From Micrococcus terreus (GTDB lineage: Bacteria > Actinomycetota > Actinomycetes > Actinomycetales > Micrococcaceae): a stretch of 64,000 nt of DNA. This document shows positions 39,422 through 47,664 of the stretch, in pieces. Within the stretch, counting starts at the first letter, position 1; each line of letters begins with the position of its first letter. The translations under genes and the position numbers were made by a program. A model generated the notes under the pieces. It was not told the origin of the DNA. It searched no databases and saw only the letters and a program-made list of their open reading frames with translations. The stretch lies in the NCBI RefSeq assembly GCF_900116905.1, contig NZ_FPCG01000004.1, positions 186,001 through 250,000 on the forward strand, read 5' to 3'.

Positions 39422-40828
39422 TCAGCGGGCTGAGCGCTCCGGGTGAGAGAGCGCCTCGGTGACCAGGAAAGCCATCTCCAGGGACTGCTGGTGGTTCAGC
39501 CGAGGGTCGCACAGCGACTCGTAACGGTCGGCGAAGGCCGCCTCGTCCACCGGATCGGATCCGCCGAGGCATTCGGCCACGTCGTCGCCGGTCATCTCCA
39601 CGTGCAGTCCGCCCGGGAAGGTCCCGGCGGCGCGGTGGACCTCGAAGAAGCCGCGGACCTCGTCCATGACGTCGTCGAAGCGGCGGGTCTTGTAGCCGTT
39701 CTGGGCGGTGACCGTGTTCCCGTGCATGGGGTCGGTCACCCAGACCACCTTCGCGCCGGAGTCTCGGACGGCTTCCACCAGCGGCGGCAGGGCCTCGCGG
39801 ATCTTCCCGGCGCCCATGCGCGAGATGAAGGTCAGTCGGCCCGCCTCACGCTCGGGGTCCAGCTTGTCGATCAGGGCCAGGGCATCGTCCGGCGTGGTGG
39901 TGGGGCCCAGCTTCACGCCGATCGGGTTGCGCACGCGGGAGAGGAAGTCCACGTGGGCCCCGTCCAGGTCGCGGGTGCGCTCTCCGATCCACAGGAAGTG
40001 GCCGGAGGTGGAGTAGGGCAGACCGGTGCGGGAGTCCAGCCGGGTCAGCGCCCGCTCGTAGTCCAGCAGCAGTGCCTCGTGGGCGGCGAAGAACTCGGTG
40101 CGGCGCAGCGCCTCGAAGTCCACGCCGGCGGCGTCCATGAAGCGTACGGCCCGGTCGATCTCCCCGGCCATCTCCTCGTAGCGGACGTGAGCCGGGTTCT
40201 GGGTGAAGCCCTGGTTCCAGGAGTGCACGGATCGCAGGTCGGCGAACCCGCCCTGGGTGAAGGCGCGCACCAGGTTCAGGGTGGCCGCGGAGGTGTGGTA
40301 CGCGGTGACCATGCGCTGGGGATCGGGGCGGCGGGACTCCTCGGTGAAGTCGAATCCGTTGACGATCTCCCCGCGGAAGGAGGGCAGGCTCACGCCGTCC
40401 CGGGTCTCGGTGTCCGAGGAACGGGGCTTGGCGAACTGGCCGGCCATCCGGCCCATCTTGATCACGGGCAGGGAGGCACCGTAGGTGAGCACCACGGCCA
40501 TCTGCAGGATGGTCTTGACCCGGGCACTGATCTTGTTGGCGGTGGCCCCGGCGAAGGTCTCGGCGCAGTCCCCACCCTGCAGCAGGAAGGCCTCACCGTT
40601 GGCGGCGGCGGCCAGTCGCTGGCGCAGCACATCCACCTCGCCGGCGAACACCAGCGGGGGCAGGGCCGAGAGCTCGGCCACGGCCGAGTCGAAGGCCGGA
40701 TGGTCCTGCCAGGCCGGCTGCTGACTGATGGGCAGCTCGCGCCACTGGTCCAGGCCGGGATAGTCAGCGGCGCCGTTGGACGTGGCGGTGCCGAAGGCCT
40801 GGATGTCTGCAGTGGAGTCGAAGATCAT
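39422..40828 (-). CDS. aroG: Class II 3-deoxy-7-phosphoheptulonate (DAHP) synthase
   Basis: First enzyme of the shikimate pathway: condenses phosphoenolpyruvate and erythrose-4-phosphate. The 468-aa product is of the plant/actinobacterial class II type with LLQGGDCAETFAGAT, KMGRMAGQFAKPRSSD, SGHFLWIGERTRDLDGAHV, GVKLGPTTTPDDAL and VVWVTDPMHGNT. The ATG at 40828 lies 7 nt after TAGCCT; the much longer open frame upstream lacks family similarity. Feedback properties cannot be read. Convergent with the kinase. Confidence 0.95.
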   Translation of the reverse strand: MIFDSTADIQAFGTATSNGAADYPGLDQWRELPISQQPAWQDHPAFDSAVAELSALPPLVFAGEVDVLRQRLAAAANGEAFLLQGGDCAETFAGATANKISARVKTILQMAVVLTYGASLPVIKMGRMAGQFAKPRSSDTETRDGVSLPSFRGEIVNGFDFTEESRRPDPQRMVTAYHTSAATLNLVRAFTQGGFADLRSVHSWNQGFTQNPAHVRYEEMAGEIDRAVRFMDAAGVDFEALRRTEFFAAHEALLLDYERALTRLDSRTGLPYSTSGHFLWIGERTRDLDGAHVDFLSRVRNPIGVKLGPTTTPDDALALIDKLDPEREAGRLTFISRMGAGKIREALPPLVEAVRDSGAKVVWVTDPMHGNTVTAQNGYKTRRFDDVMDEVRGFFEVHRAAGTFPGGLHVEMTGDDVAECLGGSDPVDEAAFADRYESLCDPRLNHQQSLEMAFLVTEALSHPERSAR

Positions 40829-40835
40829 GCGCTCC

Positions 40836-40841
40836 AGGCTA
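40836..40841 (-). promoter_or_regulatory. Leaderless-type -10 box of aroG
   Basis: TAGCCT on the reverse strand lies 7 nt before the ATG at 40828. A GGAG in the gap could instead act as a ribosome site. Confidence 0.5.
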
Positions 40842-40922
40842 CGGAATCGCCGAGGTGCCGGGTGTCCCGTGACCCCCGCATGACGCGGAACCGGCCCGGT
40901 CACGTCATGAAGGTGACACCCG

Positions 40923-41702
40923 TCACGACGACGGCCGGTCATCGGCGCTGGGAGGCGCGGCGTCGCCGTCGGGCAGCTCCGTGACGGACGGCACGGCCGG
41001 CGGGGCGGCGCTGGCGGTGGGCGCGCCGGCGCCCCCGTTCTTGACAGTGGCCGCGTAGACGTCCACATACTCCTGACCGGAGAGCCGCCGAATGGCCTCC
41101 ATCACCTGATCGGTGACCTGACGTTCCACGAACCGATCACCGAGCTTGCCGTAGTGCTCAGAGAAGTCCAGGGGCTGACCGAAGATCATACCCACGCGGC
41201 GGATGTTGGGGATGGTGCGCCCGATCGGCTGGACCTTGTCCGTGCCGATCATGGCGATGGGGATGACCGGGACTTGCGCGGCCAAGGCGAGCTTGGCCAC
41301 CCCCAGCTTGCCTCGGTAGAGCCGACCGTCCGGGCTGCGGGTGCCCTCGGGATAGATGCCCAGCAGTCCTCCGTCCTTGAGGACCTCCAGTCCTGAATGG
41401 AGCGATGCCAGGGAGGCCGAACCGCCGGAGCGGTCCATGGGCAGCTGGTTAGTGGCCTCGAAGAACTTGCGGGTGAGCGCCCCTTTGACCCCGGTGCCGG
41501 TGAAGTACTCCTTCTTGGCCAGGAAGTGCACCTGACGGGAGAGCTGGGCCGGCATGAAGATGGAGTCGGAGACCGAGAGGTGGTTGCTGGCCAGGATGGC
41601 CCCGCCCTGCTCCGGGATGTTGTCCAGCCCCTTCACCCAGGGTCGGAACAGCAGTTGGGTCACAGGTGCCACCACGAAGGTCTTGGCGAACCAGTAGAAC
41701 AC
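40923..41702 (-). CDS. 1-acyl-sn-glycerol-3-phosphate acyltransferase (PlsC family)
   Basis: Membrane-associated acyltransferase of phospholipid synthesis, 259 aa. The NHxxxxD catalytic motif is ILASNHLSVSDSIFM and the substrate-binding motif is GIYPEGTRSPDGRLYRGK. A hydrophobic N-terminus (YWFAKTFVVAPVTQLLF) and a Pro/Ala-rich C-terminal tail flank the domain. The GTG at 41702 has AGAGGA upstream; the longer frame covers the divergent promoter. M. tuberculosis has a PlsC-like gene in the same neighbourhood. Exact substrate not determined. Confidence 0.9.
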   Translation of the reverse strand: MFYWFAKTFVVAPVTQLLFRPWVKGLDNIPEQGGAILASNHLSVSDSIFMPAQLSRQVHFLAKKEYFTGTGVKGALTRKFFEATNQLPMDRSGGSASLASLHSGLEVLKDGGLLGIYPEGTRSPDGRLYRGKLGVAKLALAAQVPVIPIAMIGTDKVQPIGRTIPNIRRVGMIFGQPLDFSEHYGKLGDRFVERQVTDQVMEAIRRLSGQEYVDVYAATVKNGGAGAPTASAAPPAVPSVTELPDGDAAPPSADDRPSS

Positions 41703-41795
41703 GGTGGGTGAGGTCCTCTCAGATGGGGGCGCGGCGGTCCGTGCGGCGGACCACGGACATTCTAGGGACTTCAGTGCACGCTGGGCACACCCCGT

Positions 41796-41801
41796 TAGGC
41801 T
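41796..41801 (+). promoter_or_regulatory. Leaderless-type -10 box of the hydrolase gene
   Basis: TAGGCT lies 6 nt before the ATG at 41808. Confidence 0.6.
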
Positions 41802-41807
41802 GTGCCC

Positions 41808-42617
41808 ATGCCTGTCAGCCAACAGCCCCTCTCCGTCCCAGGCCTTCCGATCGAGCGGCGCGCCCAGGCTGGCATGCCGCTGGCCGGCGCCGCCGTCGCC
41901 CTGTTCCACGGGTTCACCTCGGGCCCTCACTCCGTGGCTCCCTGGGCACAGGCCCTAGCCGATGCCGGCGCACGGGTGGAGGTCCCCCTGCTGCCCGGTC
42001 ACGGGACGCGCTGGGAGGACCTGGAGTCAGTGAGCGCCGAGGACCTGCGGGCCGCAGCCCGCAGGACCGTGGATGAGCTGCTGCGTGACCACGAGGACGT
42101 GGCGGTGGCAGGACACTCCATGGGCGGCGCCCTGGCTCTGGATGCCGCCGCACATCGACCGGTCACCGCCGCGGTCGTGGTCAATCCCGCCCTGCGTTTC
42201 GCCTCACCGCTGGCGCCCCTGGCTCCGGCCCTGAAGCATCTGGTGCGTTCGGTCGCCCCGATCGCCGATGACCTGGTCCGGCCCGGTGTGAGCGAGCACG
42301 CCTACCCCCGCACACCAGTGGCCGCAGTGGCGCAGCTGGGCCGGATCCAGGCCGCTGCACGGCGCGGCCTGCCCCGGATCGACTCCCCCGTCCTGGCCTT
42401 CGCCTCGCGGACGGATCATGTGGTGCCCGCACGTTCCATCACCGCTCTGGGCCAGGGCCTGAGCCCCGGGCTGCTGACGGTGCGCCCGCTGTACAACTCC
42501 TTCCACGTGGCCACCCTGGACTGGGATGCGCCGCTGATCCACGAGGAGTCCGTGCGGTTCATCGCCGGACTGCTCGGCTCACGTGCACATCGCGCGGTCC
42601 AGGGGCCCAGAGCATGA
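41808..42617 (+). CDS. Alpha/beta hydrolase (carboxylesterase-like)
   Basis: A 269-aa hydrolase with the fold's catalytic triad: Ser in VAGHSMGGALALDAAA, Asp in FASRTDHVVPA and His in NSFHVATLDWD. ALFHGFTSGPHSVAPWAQAL forms the oxyanion-hole region. It resembles the Est30-type carboxylesterase/monoacylglycerol lipase group. The start ATG at 41808 lies 6 nt after TAGGCT; an in-frame GTG two codons earlier abuts that element. Divergent from plsC and overlapping the next gene by 4 bp, it may act in lipid turnover (inference). Confidence 0.88.
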   Translation: MPVSQQPLSVPGLPIERRAQAGMPLAGAAVALFHGFTSGPHSVAPWAQALADAGARVEVPLLPGHGTRWEDLESVSAEDLRAAARRTVDELLRDHEDVAVAGHSMGGALALDAAAHRPVTAAVVVNPALRFASPLAPLAPALKHLVRSVAPIADDLVRPGVSEHAYPRTPVAAVAQLGRIQAAARRGLPRIDSPVLAFASRTDHVVPARSITALGQGLSPGLLTVRPLYNSFHVATLDWDAPLIHEESVRFIAGLLGSRAHRAVQGPRA

Positions 42618-43060
42618 GCGAGCGCCCGGAGGGTCCCACCCCGGAGGAGGTGGACCGCCAGTTCGAGCAGATCGTGGCAGGGTTCGGCCCCTGGCAGGAT
42701 GCCAGGGGCAGCTCGGGGATCACCCTGGATGACTCCACGGAAGCCGCGGCCGGCCCGGTGCCGACCCCGCGCTCCTGGGGACCACGTGACTATGCGGTGG
42801 AAGAGGACACCGGTGACTTCGTGCCGCCGGATCCCCCCGCACTGGGGTCGGGACGTCCTGCGGTGGTGCTGAGCATGGTGGCCGTGGCCGGTGCACCGGC
42901 CGTGCTGCTGCTGGCGTCGGTCCTCTGGCGAGGCATGCCGGCCGTGATGGTCGGGGTGCTGATCGCCGTCTTCGTGGCCGGTGCGGCAGGTCTGTTCCTC
43001 ACCCTTCCGCGGGAGAGGGATCGCCGAGATCAGGGTCCCGACGACGGCGCTCGGGTCTGA
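42614..43060 (+). CDS. Small two-TM membrane protein of unknown function
   Basis: A 148-aa protein. The hydrophilic N-terminal half begins MSERPEGPTPEEVDRQFEQI followed by VAGFGPW and has Asp/Pro-rich segments. The C-terminal half has two hydrophobic segments (VVLSMVAVAGAPAVLLLASV and PAVMVGVLIAVFVAGAAGLF) and ends in a charged RERDRRDQGPDDGARV. Similar proteins occur in related actinobacteria (from memory), always unnamed. It is coupled to the hydrolase by an ATGA overlap. Its 3' end overlaps the convergent ROK gene by 62 bp. Confidence 0.8.
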   Translation: MSERPEGPTPEEVDRQFEQIVAGFGPWQDARGSSGITLDDSTEAAAGPVPTPRSWGPRDYAVEEDTGDFVPPDPPALGSGRPAVVLSMVAVAGAPAVLLLASVLWRGMPAVMVGVLIAVFVAGAAGLFLTLPRERDRRDQGPDDGARV

Positions 43061-44096
43061 ACGCCAGCCCGGCGGCTCCCAGCCACCCGGCATCATTGCC
43101 CAGGCGGGCGCCCACCACGGCTGGTGCGCTGCGGTGACGGCGACCGGGAAGAAGACGCTCCAGTTCGGTCCGAGCCGGCCCCAGCAGCAGTTCGCCTCCC
43201 ACGGAGACTCCGCCGCCGATCACCAGCAGATCCGGGTCCAGGGCCGCAGTCAGCACCGAGAGCCCCCTGCCCAGCCACCGGCCGGTCTCAACCAGGGCCT
43301 CTTCACACCGCCGGTCACCCGCGAGAGCATCATCGAGGACGGACCGAGCTGAGGTGCGTCCAGCTCGGTGAGCCAGGGCTGAGGCCGAGACCAGTGTCTC
43401 CCAGCAGCCGGCTCCGCCGCAGGCACACGGCGGACCCGAGGGGTCCAGAGTCATGTGGCCGTACTCCCCCGCCATGCCGTGGGCACCGGTCTCCAGCACG
43501 CCGTCTCGGATCAGCGCGCCACCGATTCCGGTGCCGATGGCCACGAACACCAGCCGCCTCGGCATGTCACCGAGCTGCGGAAGCGGGTCGGCCCCTGCTC
43601 CGAGCCGTGCCTCGGCCCACGCTGCGGCGTCCGCGTCATTCGCCACAGCCGGGGCGGTCCTCAGTGGCCCGGGCTGGGAGGTGACCGCTGTGGTGAGCGC
43701 TGCGCGCACCGGGTGGTCCCGCCACGCAGTCAAGTGGGGACTGAAGACGCTGTGGCCGTCGTCGGGACGGATCCAGGCGGCTGCCGCGACACCCCACCCC
43801 ATCGGGACCGGTGGGATGCAGTGCGCCAGCTCAGCCGCCATCCGCTGCGCCGTGGCGGCGCACAGCTGGTCGAGGTCGGCGGCGTCGGAGAGTCCGAGGG
43901 AACGATGACCCACCCGCCGTGGTTGCAGGTGCTCCAGACCTGGCCAGCGGTGGGCGGCGTGGAGTCGGCCTGCCGCGTCCTGCAGGACGGCCCCGACTTT
44001 GATGGACCCCCCTCCGACATCGAGCCCGATCGCCGCGGCGGCGATGCCACGGTCCGGGATGGGACCCGGTCCGTGCGGTGGCGCTGTTCTGGTCAC
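42999..44096 (-). CDS. ROK family sugar kinase (probable glucokinase)
   Basis: ATP-dependent sugar kinase of the ROK family, 365 aa. The N-terminal phosphate loop is GLDVGGGSIKVGAVL, catalytic Asp in AVANDADAAAWAEARLGAG, second loop AIGTGIGGALIRDG. Unlike PpgK in this window it keeps the full ExGH (AGEYGHMTLDP) and the zinc motif CACGGAGCWET. The GTG at 44096 has a GGAAG upstream; earlier in-frame starts lie in the divergent promoter region. No DNA-binding N-terminus, so it is not a ROK repressor. Glucose is the likely substrate but others are possible. Confidence 0.85.
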   Translation of the reverse strand: MTRTAPPHGPGPIPDRGIAAAAIGLDVGGGSIKVGAVLQDAAGRLHAAHRWPGLEHLQPRRVGHRSLGLSDAADLDQLCAATAQRMAAELAHCIPPVPMGWGVAAAAWIRPDDGHSVFSPHLTAWRDHPVRAALTTAVTSQPGPLRTAPAVANDADAAAWAEARLGAGADPLPQLGDMPRRLVFVAIGTGIGGALIRDGVLETGAHGMAGEYGHMTLDPSGPPCACGGAGCWETLVSASALAHRAGRTSARSVLDDALAGDRRCEEALVETGRWLGRGLSVLTAALDPDLLVIGGGVSVGGELLLGPARTELERLLPGRRHRSAPAVVGARLGNDAGWLGAAGLAFRPERRRRDPDLGDPSPAEG

Positions 44097-44287
44097 AGGG
44101 TGATCACTTCCGTGCGTCGCGGTGGCACCGCTAGTTACCGGCCAGTAGAGTGTGGTGCAGCACACACCCGTAGGAACAGACCAGGTAGTGTGAGTGAACC
44201 CGGCACCCCCCCTGCCGAGCAGGCCTCCTGCGCCTGCAGATCCACTCTGCCATGACCTGGGCAACCGTCAGACTGAGGAGCCGCACC

Positions 44288-46105
44288 GTGAAGGAAATCA
44301 TCGTCCCGCCTGTGGTGGACGTCCCCCGGGACATGAACATCACCGACCTGTTGGAGACTCAGGTCCAGGAGGACCGCCGCCGTCCCCTCTTCGGCCGTCA
44401 GCTCACCGAGGGAGAGTGGACCGATGTCTCCGCAGAGGAGTTCCAGGCCGATGTGAAGACCCTGGCCCGAGGTCTGGCCGCGATCGGCATCAACGTCGGC
44501 GACCGCGTGGGCATCATGGCCGCCACTCGCTACGAGTGGACACTGATGGACTTCGCGATCTGGTACGCCGGAGCCGTGACGGTGCCGATCTATGAGACCT
44601 CCTCCCCCAGCCAGGTCGCCTGGATCGTCTCCGATGCCGATGTCCGTGCGGTCATCCTGGAGAACCCTCGGCACCAGAAGGTCGTGGACACCGCCGTGCG
44701 CCAGGAGAAGCTGGACCCCCTGGTGGGGATCTGGCAGATGGACGGCGGCGGGCTGGACGAGCTCCGCGCACTGGCCGACCAGGGCCCCGAGGAGGCCGAG
44801 ATGGAGTCGCGCCGGTCCCGGGCCGGCTTGGACGAGATCGCCACGATCATCTACACCTCCGGCACCACCGGCAAGCCCAAGGGCTGCGAGCTGACCCACG
44901 GCAACTTCGTGGAGCTGAGCCTGCAGGCCATCAACAGTGACCTCAAGAAGGTCCTCCACCACGACGCCAGCACCGTGATGTTCATCCCCCTGGCGCATGT
45001 GTTCGCCCGGTTCATCGCGATCGTCTCCGTGGCCGCCGGCGCCAAGGTCGGCCACACCGCGGACGTCAAGCAGCTGGTCCCGGACCTGCAGTCCTACCAG
45101 CCCACCTTCCTGCTGGCCGTGCCCCGCGTGTTCGAGAAGGTCTACAACTCCGCCATGCTCAAGGCCGAGGCCGGCGGCAAGGGCAAGATCTTCGCCGCCG
45201 GCGCCCAGACCGCCATCGACTACTCCACGGCGCTGCAGGACGGCAAGGTCCCGCTGGGGCTGAAGCTCAAGCACGCCCTGTTCGAGAAGCTGCTCTACGG
45301 CAAGATCCGGGAGGCCATGGGCGGCAAGGTCACCAGTGCCGTCTCCGGCGGCGGCCCGCTGGGCGCACGCCTGGGTCACTTCTTCCGCGGCATCGGGGTG
45401 AACATCATGGAGGGCTACGGACTGACCGAGACCACGGCTCCGGTCACCGTCAACAGCCCGGCCAAGGTCAAGATCGGCACCGTTGGACGTCCCCTCCCGG
45501 GCAACGGCGTGAAGATCGCCGACGACGGCGAGGTCCTGGCCCGCGGCGTCTGCCTGATGCGCGGGTACCACAACCGGCCTGACGTCACCGAGCAGGAGAT
45601 CGTGGACGGGTGGTTCCACACCGGGGACATCGGCGCCCTGGACGAGGATGGCTTCCTGACCATCACCGGCCGGAAGAAGGAGCTGATCGTCACCGCCAGC
45701 GGCAAGAACGTGGCCCCGGCCCAGCTCGAGGACCAGATCCGCGCCGACGCCATCATCTCCCAGGTCATGGTGGTCGGCGACAACCGACCGTTCGTGGCGG
45801 CCCTGGTCACCCTGGACGGCGAGACGATCGGCGGATGGTTGCAGCAGCACGGGATCCCGGCGGACACCCCGGTGGAGGAGCTGGCCGAGAACCAGGCCGT
45901 CAAGGACCACGTGCAGTCGGTGATCGACAAGGCCAACCAGTCCGTGTCCAAGGCCGAGTCCGTGCGCGCCTTCCGGATCGCGCCGGTGGACTTCACCGTG
46001 GAGTCCGGTCAGATGACGCCCTCGCTCAAGCTCAAGCGCAACGTGGTCATGGAGGACTTCAAGGACCTGGTCGAGGAGATCTACAGCGCGCCCAAGCCGC
46101 AGTGA
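44288..46105 (+). CDS. Long-chain acyl-CoA synthetase (FadD15-like AMP-dependent ligase)
   Basis: Activates fatty acids to acyl-CoA through acyl-AMP. The 605-aa product has the AMP-binding signature TIIYTSGTTGKPKGCELTHG, EGYGLTETTAPVTVNSP, and DGWFHTGDIGALDEDGFLTI with ITGRKKELIVTASGKNVAP near the C-terminus. The GTG at 44288 has GAGGAG 7 nt upstream and matches related actinobacterial N-termini (VKEIIVPPVVDVP). In M. tuberculosis fadD15 lies in the same neighbourhood. A terminator hairpin follows. Confidence 0.92.
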   Translation: MKEIIVPPVVDVPRDMNITDLLETQVQEDRRRPLFGRQLTEGEWTDVSAEEFQADVKTLARGLAAIGINVGDRVGIMAATRYEWTLMDFAIWYAGAVTVPIYETSSPSQVAWIVSDADVRAVILENPRHQKVVDTAVRQEKLDPLVGIWQMDGGGLDELRALADQGPEEAEMESRRSRAGLDEIATIIYTSGTTGKPKGCELTHGNFVELSLQAINSDLKKVLHHDASTVMFIPLAHVFARFIAIVSVAAGAKVGHTADVKQLVPDLQSYQPTFLLAVPRVFEKVYNSAMLKAEAGGKGKIFAAGAQTAIDYSTALQDGKVPLGLKLKHALFEKLLYGKIREAMGGKVTSAVSGGGPLGARLGHFFRGIGVNIMEGYGLTETTAPVTVNSPAKVKIGTVGRPLPGNGVKIADDGEVLARGVCLMRGYHNRPDVTEQEIVDGWFHTGDIGALDEDGFLTITGRKKELIVTASGKNVAPAQLEDQIRADAIISQVMVVGDNRPFVAALVTLDGETIGGWLQQHGIPADTPVEELAENQAVKDHVQSVIDKANQSVSKAESVRAFRIAPVDFTVESGQMTPSLKLKRNVVMEDFKDLVEEIYSAPKPQ

Positions 46106-46136
46106 GCCGCGACTGAGGGCTCCACGCTCAACCAGG

Positions 46137-46180
46137 ACGGCCCCGCCTCGGTGACCAGATGGCCATCGGTGCGGGGCCGT
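46137..46180. terminator. Bidirectional terminator between the fadD and mtr genes
   Basis: 10-bp perfect GC-rich arms (46137-46146 with 46171-46180) with a structured 24-nt loop between convergent genes. Confidence 0.8.
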
Positions 46181-46195
46181 CGTCGTGCCGGTGGT

Positions 46196-47617
46196 TCAGA
46201 GCAGCCCGCTGTCCGGAACCGCCAGCCCCAGCAGGGCGTTCTCGATGACCTCGGACAGCGCTGGGTGGGGCCAGTACTGCCCGCGGGCCATCTGATGTGC
46301 GGTCAGCCCGAAGCTCATCGCCTGGACCAGGGGCTGGATCAGGTTCGAGGCGTCGTGGCCGATCAGGTGCGCGCCGAGCAGCGTCCCGTCCTGGCGGTCG
46401 GCGATGATCTTGCACAGACCCTGGCTGTCCTCCATGGCCCACCCGTAGGCGACGTCCCCCATGCCCTGGACCTTCACCGTGATCCGGTCAGCCCCGAACT
46501 GCTCCAGGGCCTGAGCCTCGGTCAGCCCCACCGAAGCCACTTCCGGCCGGGCGAAGACCGCGGCGGGCACCGGACCGAGGTCATTGCGCCGCAGGTCCTC
46601 CGGGTGCTCCAGATTGTGGGAGACCAGGCGCTGTTCGTGGTTGGCCACGTGCTTGAGCTGCCATGGGCTGGAGATGTCACCCAGCGCCCACAGCCCGGGG
46701 ACGGGCTCGCCGCCGGAGAGGATCCGCTGATACTCATCCACCACCAGGCGTCCGTCCTCGTGCAGGTCCAGGGCGGCGGCCTCCGGGTCCAGCCGGTCAC
46801 TGTTCGGGATCCGCCCGGTGGCCACCAGCACGGCGTCGGCGTCTACGCTGAACCCGGTGTTCGTGGGACCGGTGAACTGCACAGAGACCCACCCGTTCAG
46901 GCCGTCCTCCACGCCGGCCAGCTCCCACCCCGTCTTGAGCTCCCACTGACTGCGGGCCTGCTGGGTGAACCGCTCGGAGATGGTCTCATCATGATGGCGC
47001 AGCAGCCGCTCCGAGCGGTTGACCTGCACGACGGTGGTCCCCAGTGCGGAGAACACCGAGGCGAACTCGGCGGCGATGTACCCACCGCCGACGACCACCA
47101 GGCGTTCTGGCAGTCGGGCGATGCGCATGAACGTGTCCGAGGTGTGCACCTGCGGCAGCTCGATGCCCGGCACCTGGGGCAGGCGGGGACGCGATCCTGC
47201 CGCGACCACGATCTGTTCGGCCTGGATCCGTTCCCCGGAGGCGGTGACCAGAGTGTGCTGGTCAGCGAAGCGGACCTCGTCCTCGATCAGGGTGGTGTTC
47301 TCCAGGGTCTCCGCCCGGTACGTCCGTCCACCGCGGGAGATGGCGTCGATCCGGCTGAAGATCCGGTCGCGCAGCGCCGTCCAGTCCGTTCCCTGGTAGC
47401 GCAGGTCCACCCCCAGCCGAGCCGCCTCTGCCGGTGAGGCGGCCAACTGTGCAGGGTAGGCGTACATCTTGGTGGGGATGCAGCCTCGGTTCAAGCAGGT
47501 GCCGCCGAAGACCCCTGCCTCGAAGATCGCCACCCGGCGGTCGTCCCAGTGGGGAGTGACCAGAGAGTTGCCGGAACCGGAGCCGATGATCGCCAGATCG
47601 AAGGAGTGGGTGCTCAT
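46196..47617 (-). CDS. mtr: Mycothione reductase
   Basis: NADPH-dependent flavin disulfide reductase regenerating mycothiol, the actinobacterial low-molecular-weight thiol. The 473-aa product has the FAD loop LAIIGSGSGNSLV, redox-active cysteines in GGTCLNRGCIPTKMYAYP, the NAD(P) loop VVVGGGYIAAEFAS and the dimer-interface catalytic His-Glu in HPALSEVIENALL. SGSGNS at the N-terminus is typical of Mtr rather than lipoamide dehydrogenase. The ATG lies 6 nt after TAGGGT, so it is leaderless. Confidence 0.93.
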   Translation of the reverse strand: MSTHSFDLAIIGSGSGNSLVTPHWDDRRVAIFEAGVFGGTCLNRGCIPTKMYAYPAQLAASPAEAARLGVDLRYQGTDWTALRDRIFSRIDAISRGGRTYRAETLENTTLIEDEVRFADQHTLVTASGERIQAEQIVVAAGSRPRLPQVPGIELPQVHTSDTFMRIARLPERLVVVGGGYIAAEFASVFSALGTTVVQVNRSERLLRHHDETISERFTQQARSQWELKTGWELAGVEDGLNGWVSVQFTGPTNTGFSVDADAVLVATGRIPNSDRLDPEAAALDLHEDGRLVVDEYQRILSGGEPVPGLWALGDISSPWQLKHVANHEQRLVSHNLEHPEDLRRNDLGPVPAAVFARPEVASVGLTEAQALEQFGADRITVKVQGMGDVAYGWAMEDSQGLCKIIADRQDGTLLGAHLIGHDASNLIQPLVQAMSFGLTAHQMARGQYWPHPALSEVIENALLGLAVPDSGLL

Positions 47618-47623
47618 AGGTCA

Positions 47624-47629
47624 ACCCTA
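47624..47629 (-). promoter_or_regulatory. Leaderless-type -10 box of mtr
   Basis: TAGGGT on the reverse strand lies 6 nt before the ATG at 47617. Confidence 0.6.
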
Positions 47630-47664
47630 GTGGGCACCCACTCCTCATCCGGCAGTGTGCATGA

